From the NCBI GenBank assembly GCA_028709355.1, contig JAQVXF010000038.1, positions 1-9,022 on the forward strand: DNA of 9,022 nucleotides, in the 5' to 3' direction. Origin of the DNA: Syntrophomonas sp. Lineage in GTDB: Bacteria > Bacillota > Syntrophomonadia > Syntrophomonadales > Syntrophomonadaceae. This document shows positions 5,179-9,022 of the stretch, one piece after another (the stretch's first letter is position 1; each line of letters begins with the position of its first letter). Position numbers and translations under genes: made by a program. The notes under the pieces were generated by a model that saw nothing but the letters and a program-made list of their open reading frames with translations, had not been told where the DNA came from and did no database searches.

Positions 5179-8100
5179 GTGAGCAATATATTGCGGATGG
5201 GCTTGGACGTAGGTTCCACCACCGTCAAACTGATAATAGTCGACGACGAGGGGCAGGTGGTCCATAGCGATTATCGCCGCCACTACGCCGATACCCGGCT
5301 GCACACCACCGAACTGCTGCAGAATGCCTACAAACAGGTGCGCAATCACCCGCTCACAGTCATGGTCACCGGCTCGGCTGGCATCTCCATCTCCTCCTGG
5401 CTGGAAGTCCAGCATATCCAGGAAGTCATCGCCTGCAACAACGCCATCGAAAGACTCATCCCCCATACCGATGTGGCCATCGAGCTGGGCGGCGAAGATG
5501 CCAAGATCACCTTTTTCCGGGAGGGACTGGACCAGCGCATGAACGGCATCTGTGCCGGAGGGACCGGGGCCTTCATCGACCAGATGGCTACCCTGCTGGG
5601 TACCGATACCATGGGCCTCAACGATCTGGCCGGCAGCCACACCACCATCTACCCGGTGGCCGCCCGCTGCGGGGTTTTTGCCAAGACCGACATCCAGGTA
5701 TTGCTGAACGAAGGGGCCCGCAAAGAAGATATCGCCGCTTCCGTCTTCCAGGCGGTGGTCAACCAGACCATCAGCGGCCTGGCCTGCGGCAAGTCAATCA
5801 GCGGCCACGTGGCCTTTCTGGGAGGGCCTTTGCATTTCTTGCCCGAGTTGCGGCTTCGATTCAAGGATACCTTGAGATTAAACGACCAGCAGGCGCTATT
5901 CCCGGACCATGCCCATTTCTATGTTTCCATGGGCGCAGCCCTGGCGTCCAGCGCCGGGGAGACCGTCTATCTGCCAGCCTTGATCCGGCGCCTGCAGGCG
6001 GTGGACCTGTCCAATCATCAATTTGAACGTCTGCAGCCCCTTTTCCGGAATGAGGCTGAGTTGCTCGCTTTCCGCCAGCGTCATGATCGGCACAAGGTAA
6101 GCCGCCGGGAAGTATCGAGCTTCTCCGGCGACTGTTTCCTGGGCATCGATGCTGGCTCGACCACCACCAAAGCAGCCATAATCGATACCGCGGGTTCCAT
6201 TTTATATTCCTATTATGGCAACAACACCGGCAGTCCCCTGAATTCGGCCGTCAATATCTTGCGGGATATCTATGCCACCCTTCCTCCCTCCGCCCGGATA
6301 GCCTACTCGGCCGTCCCCGGTTATGGGGAAGGCTTGTTAAAATCAGCCCTGCGCATAGATATCGGCGAGGTGGAGACCGTAGCCCACTACACTGCCGCCC
6401 ACTTCTTTGATCCAGAGGTAGACTTGATCCTGGATATAGGCGGCCAGGACATGAAGTGTCTCCAGATAAGGGATGGGGTGATTGATAATATAATGCTCAA
6501 TGAGGCTTGTTCATCGGGATGTGGTTCTTTCCTGGAGGCTTTCGCCCATTCCCTGAATATACCGATAGAGGATTTCGCGGACTTGGCCCTGGATGCCCAG
6601 GAGCCAGTGGACCTGGGTTCACGCTGTACCGTGTTCATGAATTCGATGGTCAAACAATCGCAAAAGGAAGGCGCCACTATCGGTGATATATCCGCTGGCC
6701 TCTCCTACTCGGTCATCAAAAACGCCTTGTTCAAGGTTATCAAGATGAAGCATCCTGAAGATCTGGGCCAGCGCATCGTGGTACAGGGCGGGACCTTCGA
6801 AAACAATGCGGTACTGCGCAGCCTGGAACTTATCACCGGCAAAGAAGTAGTCCGACCTGATATCGCCCCCTTGATGGGTGCCTACGGGGCGGCCATGCTG
6901 GCCCGGGACCGCTGGCGACAGGATGCTCCCAGCACCCTGCTGTCGGCCGACCAGTTGGAGGAATTCTCCATCCAGACCCGACTTAATCGATGCGGAGGCT
7001 GTGCCAACAACTGTCTGCTGACCATAAACCGCTTCCCGGACGGCAACCGCTTTATATCCGGCAACCGCTGTGAAAAGAGCCTGGGCAAAGAGAGCTCTGT
7101 CGATTCAATCCCCAACCTGTTCAAATATAAATACCAGCGCTTGCTCGATTATCAACCCCTGGCTGAGGAAGAGGCCCCCCGGGGGATAATCGGCATCCCT
7201 ATGGTCTTGAACATGTACGAGAACTATCCCTTCTGGTTCACATTCTTCACCCGGTTGGGCTTCAGTGTGCAGACATCGCCGCGCTCATCACGTTCGCTTT
7301 ACGAGAAGGGAACCGAAACCATCCCCTCCGATACCGCCTGTTTCCCGGCCAAGCTGGTGCATGGGCATATCGACGCCCTGATCGAAGGCGGGATCAGGAC
7401 TATTTTCTATCCTTCTATCATCCATGAGCGCATGGAACAAACCGGTGCCAACCACCATTTCAATTGCCCGATGGTCATCTCTTATCCGGATGTGATCAAG
7501 AACAATATGGATGTTATCAGAACCAACGAGGTCACCTACCTGAATCCCTTCCTGCCTTATGACAACAAAAAGCGGCTTATCGTCCGCCTGCACGAAGAGC
7601 TCGGCAGCCTGGGGATTTCCAAGCGGGAGATCGCCTGGGCGGTGGAACAAGCCTGGCAGGAAGACCAGCGCTGCAAGGAGGATATCCGCCATAAAGGCGA
7701 GGAAGTGCTGGCCGCCCTGAAACAATCGGGGCAGCGTGGTATTGTCCTGGCTGGACGGCCCTATCACCTCGATCCAGAGATCAACCATGGGGTGGCGGAG
7801 ATAATCACCTCTTTGGGAGTAGCAGTGCTGACAGAAGATTCGGTCGCCCACCTGGGCCAGGTGGAGCGGCCTATCCGGGTCATCGACCAATGGATGTACC
7901 ATTCTCGTCTTTATGCGGCGGCCGATTTTGTGACTACCCAGCCTCAATTGGAACTGGTGCAGCTTAATTCTTTCGGCTGCGGGCTGGACGCCATCACCAC
8001 CGACCAGGTACAGGAGATTTTGCGGGCCCGGGGCAAGGTTTACACGGTCCTCAAGATCGATGAAGGGACCAATCTGGGAGCAGCCAAGATCCGCCTGCGC

Positions 8101-9022
8101 TCATTGTTGGCCGCCGTCGATGGCCGGGGCGAGTTGCAACTGGAGTCGTTCCATCCCTACATCCAGCGCCGCCGAGTATTTACCCAGGAAATGAAGAAAA
8201 CCCACACCATCCTGGTCCCGCAGATGGCCCCGATCCAATTCGAGCTGCTCGAAGCGGTCTTGGCTAAAGAAGGTTATAACATTGAATTGCTGCCCACCGT
8301 CCAGAAATCGGCCATTGATGAAGGCCTCAAATACGTCAACAATGATGCTTGCTACCCGGCCATAATCGTCATCGGTCAGCTGCTGGAGGCACTTCAATCC
8401 GGCCGTTACGACCTGGACCACACTACCGTGGTCATCAGCCAGACTGGGGGCGGATGCCGGGCCACCAACTATATAGCCCTGCTCAAGAAAGCCATGAAAG
8501 ATGCGGGTTTCGAAGACATACCGGTATTATCAGCCAATCACTACGGAGCCGAGAAGAACCCAGGCTTCAAGGTCAATCTGGGCTTGATCAAGAAGGCCAT
8601 CGATGCCTGTATATATGGTGACTTGTTGATGCGGGTCCTGCACCGAGTCAGACCCTATGAAGCCATCCCCGGTTCAGCCGACCTGCTCTTCCGGAGGTGG
8701 ATGGAGCGCTGCAAAGTACAGATATTAAACGGCGACAAAGCTCTTTTCGAGCCTAACCTGAAGGGGATAGTGGAAGAGTTCGACCAGCTGCAGATCACCA
8801 CCCAGACCAAACCCCGGGTGGGGATAGTGGGCGAGATTCTGGTTAAATACCACCCGGCCGCCAACAACAACATCATCCGGGTGTTGGAGGATGAAGGCGC
8901 CGAGGTGATAATCCCGGATCTGCTGGATTTCTTCCTCTATTGCGCCTATGACTATATCTTCAACTTCCAATACCTGTCCGGCAAGAGACGCTTCAACCTA
9001 GCCGGCAAGTACTTGATCTACT
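5179..9022 (+). CDS. Giant 2-hydroxyacyl-CoA dehydratase activase-related protein (two BadF/BcrA ATPase domains, DUF2229, HgdB-like C-terminus; partial)
   Basis: At least 1281 codons are open to the window edge; relatives are usually about 1400 residues, so a short C-terminal part is probably missing. Domains in order: first ASKHA-type ATPase (about 6-255) with GLDVGSTTVK (8-17), VTGSAG and ELGGEDAK; second ATPase (about 320-580) with GIDAGSTTTK and DIGGQDMK (419-426). These resemble HgdC/BcrA/BadF activators, which use ATP to drive an electron from a [4Fe-4S] cluster onto a dehydratase or reductase. Cluster cysteines appear in both halves: Cys125 (NGICAGGTG) and Cys164 (AARCGVF); Cys444 (NEACSSGCG) and Cys483 (GSRCTVF). 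A four-cysteine module follows (Cys605, 608, 612, 631). A DUF2229-type domain begins near 669 (GIIGIPMVLNMYENYPFW) with Cys721 and Cys763. The C-terminal part, from about 1015, looks like an HgdB/D-component, with Cys1058 (NDACYPA) and Cys1093 (GGGCRATNY). The protein is soluble, with no signal peptide. The family's physiological reaction is not settled; a low-potential reductive role is inferred. Confidence 0.93.
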   Translation, partial: MSNILRMGLDVGSTTVKLIIVDDEGQVVHSDYRRHYADTRLHTTELLQNAYKQVRNHPLTVMVTGSAGISISSWLEVQHIQEVIACNNAIERLIPHTDVAIELGGEDAKITFFREGLDQRMNGICAGGTGAFIDQMATLLGTDTMGLNDLAGSHTTIYPVAARCGVFAKTDIQVLLNEGARKEDIAASVFQAVVNQTISGLACGKSISGHVAFLGGPLHFLPELRLRFKDTLRLNDQQALFPDHAHFYVSMGAALASSAGETVYLPALIRRLQAVDLSNHQFERLQPLFRNEAELLAFRQRHDRHKVSRREVSSFSGDCFLGIDAGSTTTKAAIIDTAGSILYSYYGNNTGSPLNSAVNILRDIYATLPPSARIAYSAVPGYGEGLLKSALRIDIGEVETVAHYTAAHFFDPEVDLILDIGGQDMKCLQIRDGVIDNIMLNEACSSGCGSFLEAFAHSLNIPIEDFADLALDAQEPVDLGSRCTVFMNSMVKQSQKEGATIGDISAGLSYSVIKNALFKVIKMKHPEDLGQRIVVQGGTFENNAVLRSLELITGKEVVRPDIAPLMGAYGAAMLARDRWRQDAPSTLLSADQLEEFSIQTRLNRCGGCANNCLLTINRFPDGNRFISGNRCEKSLGKESSVDSIPNLFKYKYQRLLDYQPLAEEEAPRGIIGIPMVLNMYENYPFWFTFFTRLGFSVQTSPRSSRSLYEKGTETIPSDTACFPAKLVHGHIDALIEGGIRTIFYPSIIHERMEQTGANHHFNCPMVISYPDVIKNNMDVIRTNEVTYLNPFLPYDNKKRLIVRLHEELGSLGISKREIAWAVEQAWQEDQRCKEDIRHKGEEVLAALKQSGQRGIVLAGRPYHLDPEINHGVAEIITSLGVAVLTEDSVAHLGQVERPIRVIDQWMYHSRLYAAADFVTTQPQLELVQLNSFGCGLDAITTDQVQEILRARGKVYTVLKIDEGTNLGAAKIRLRSLLAAVDGRGELQLESFHPYIQRRRVFTQEMKKTHTILVPQMAPIQFELLEAVLAKEGYNIELLPTVQKSAIDEGLKYVNNDACYPAIIVIGQLLEALQSGRYDLDHTTVVISQTGGGCRATNYIALLKKAMKDAGFEDIPVLSANHYGAEKNPGFKVNLGLIKKAIDACIYGDLLMRVLHRVRPYEAIPGSADLLFRRWMERCKVQILNGDKALFEPNLKGIVEEFDQLQITTQTKPRVGIVGEILVKYHPAANNNIIRVLEDEGAEVIIPDLLDFFLYCAYDYIFNFQYLSGKRRFNLAGKYLIY

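Noticed and set aside
7288..7947. 219-codon minus-strand open frame inside the giant gene
   Set aside because: It is antisense to conserved DUF2229-region coding sequence, with no family features of its own; high GC makes long shadows common.

Overview
The window looks like chromosomal DNA of an anaerobic, moderately GC-rich Firmicute of the Clostridia. A Syntrophomonas- or Pelotomaculum-like organism is my best guess. This is inferred from purine-rich ribosome binding sites 5-8 nt before every start, four non-ATG starts among seven genes, sigma-A-type promoters, and a giant (R)-2-hydroxyacyl-CoA dehydratase activase-type protein, a family common in strict anaerobes. No tRNA, rRNA, CRISPR array, insertion sequence or attachment site was seen.

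Left half (1-5016), all on the minus strand. In transcription order it holds: a TetR-family regulator (5016-4393); its own-promoter ABC exporter operon, consisting of an ATPase (4204-3461), an ABC-2 type permease (3471-2455, overlapping the ATPase by 11 nt) and a lipoprotein-type HlyD/YbhG-like membrane-fusion protein (2434-1439, 20 nt after the permease); a small lysine/glutamate-rich LEA/apolipoprotein-like repeat protein (1331-981) with a strong extended -10 promoter; a hairpin terminator (861-898); and the first 269 codons of an unrecognised protein that leaves the window at position 1.

Right half (5179-9022), plus strand. A single open reading frame of at least 1281 codons runs off the right edge. 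It has two tandem BadF/BadG/BcrA/BcrD-type ATPase domains, a four-cysteine module, a DUF2229-type domain and a C-terminal part resembling the HgdB/D-component of 2-hydroxyacyl-CoA dehydratases. It is divergent from tetR, and a TTGACA promoter lies between them.

How they work together: TetR probably controls the exporter. A 14-bp perfect palindrome sits exactly on the exporter's -10 box. Whether the activase-like giant belongs to the same regulon is open; its leader carries a different palindrome. The giant protein is the most interesting item. Both ATPase domains keep the cysteine pair that holds the [4Fe-4S] cluster of the homodimeric activator HgdC, with the same 39-residue spacing. One chain could therefore carry all four cluster ligands, fused to a possible electron acceptor domain.
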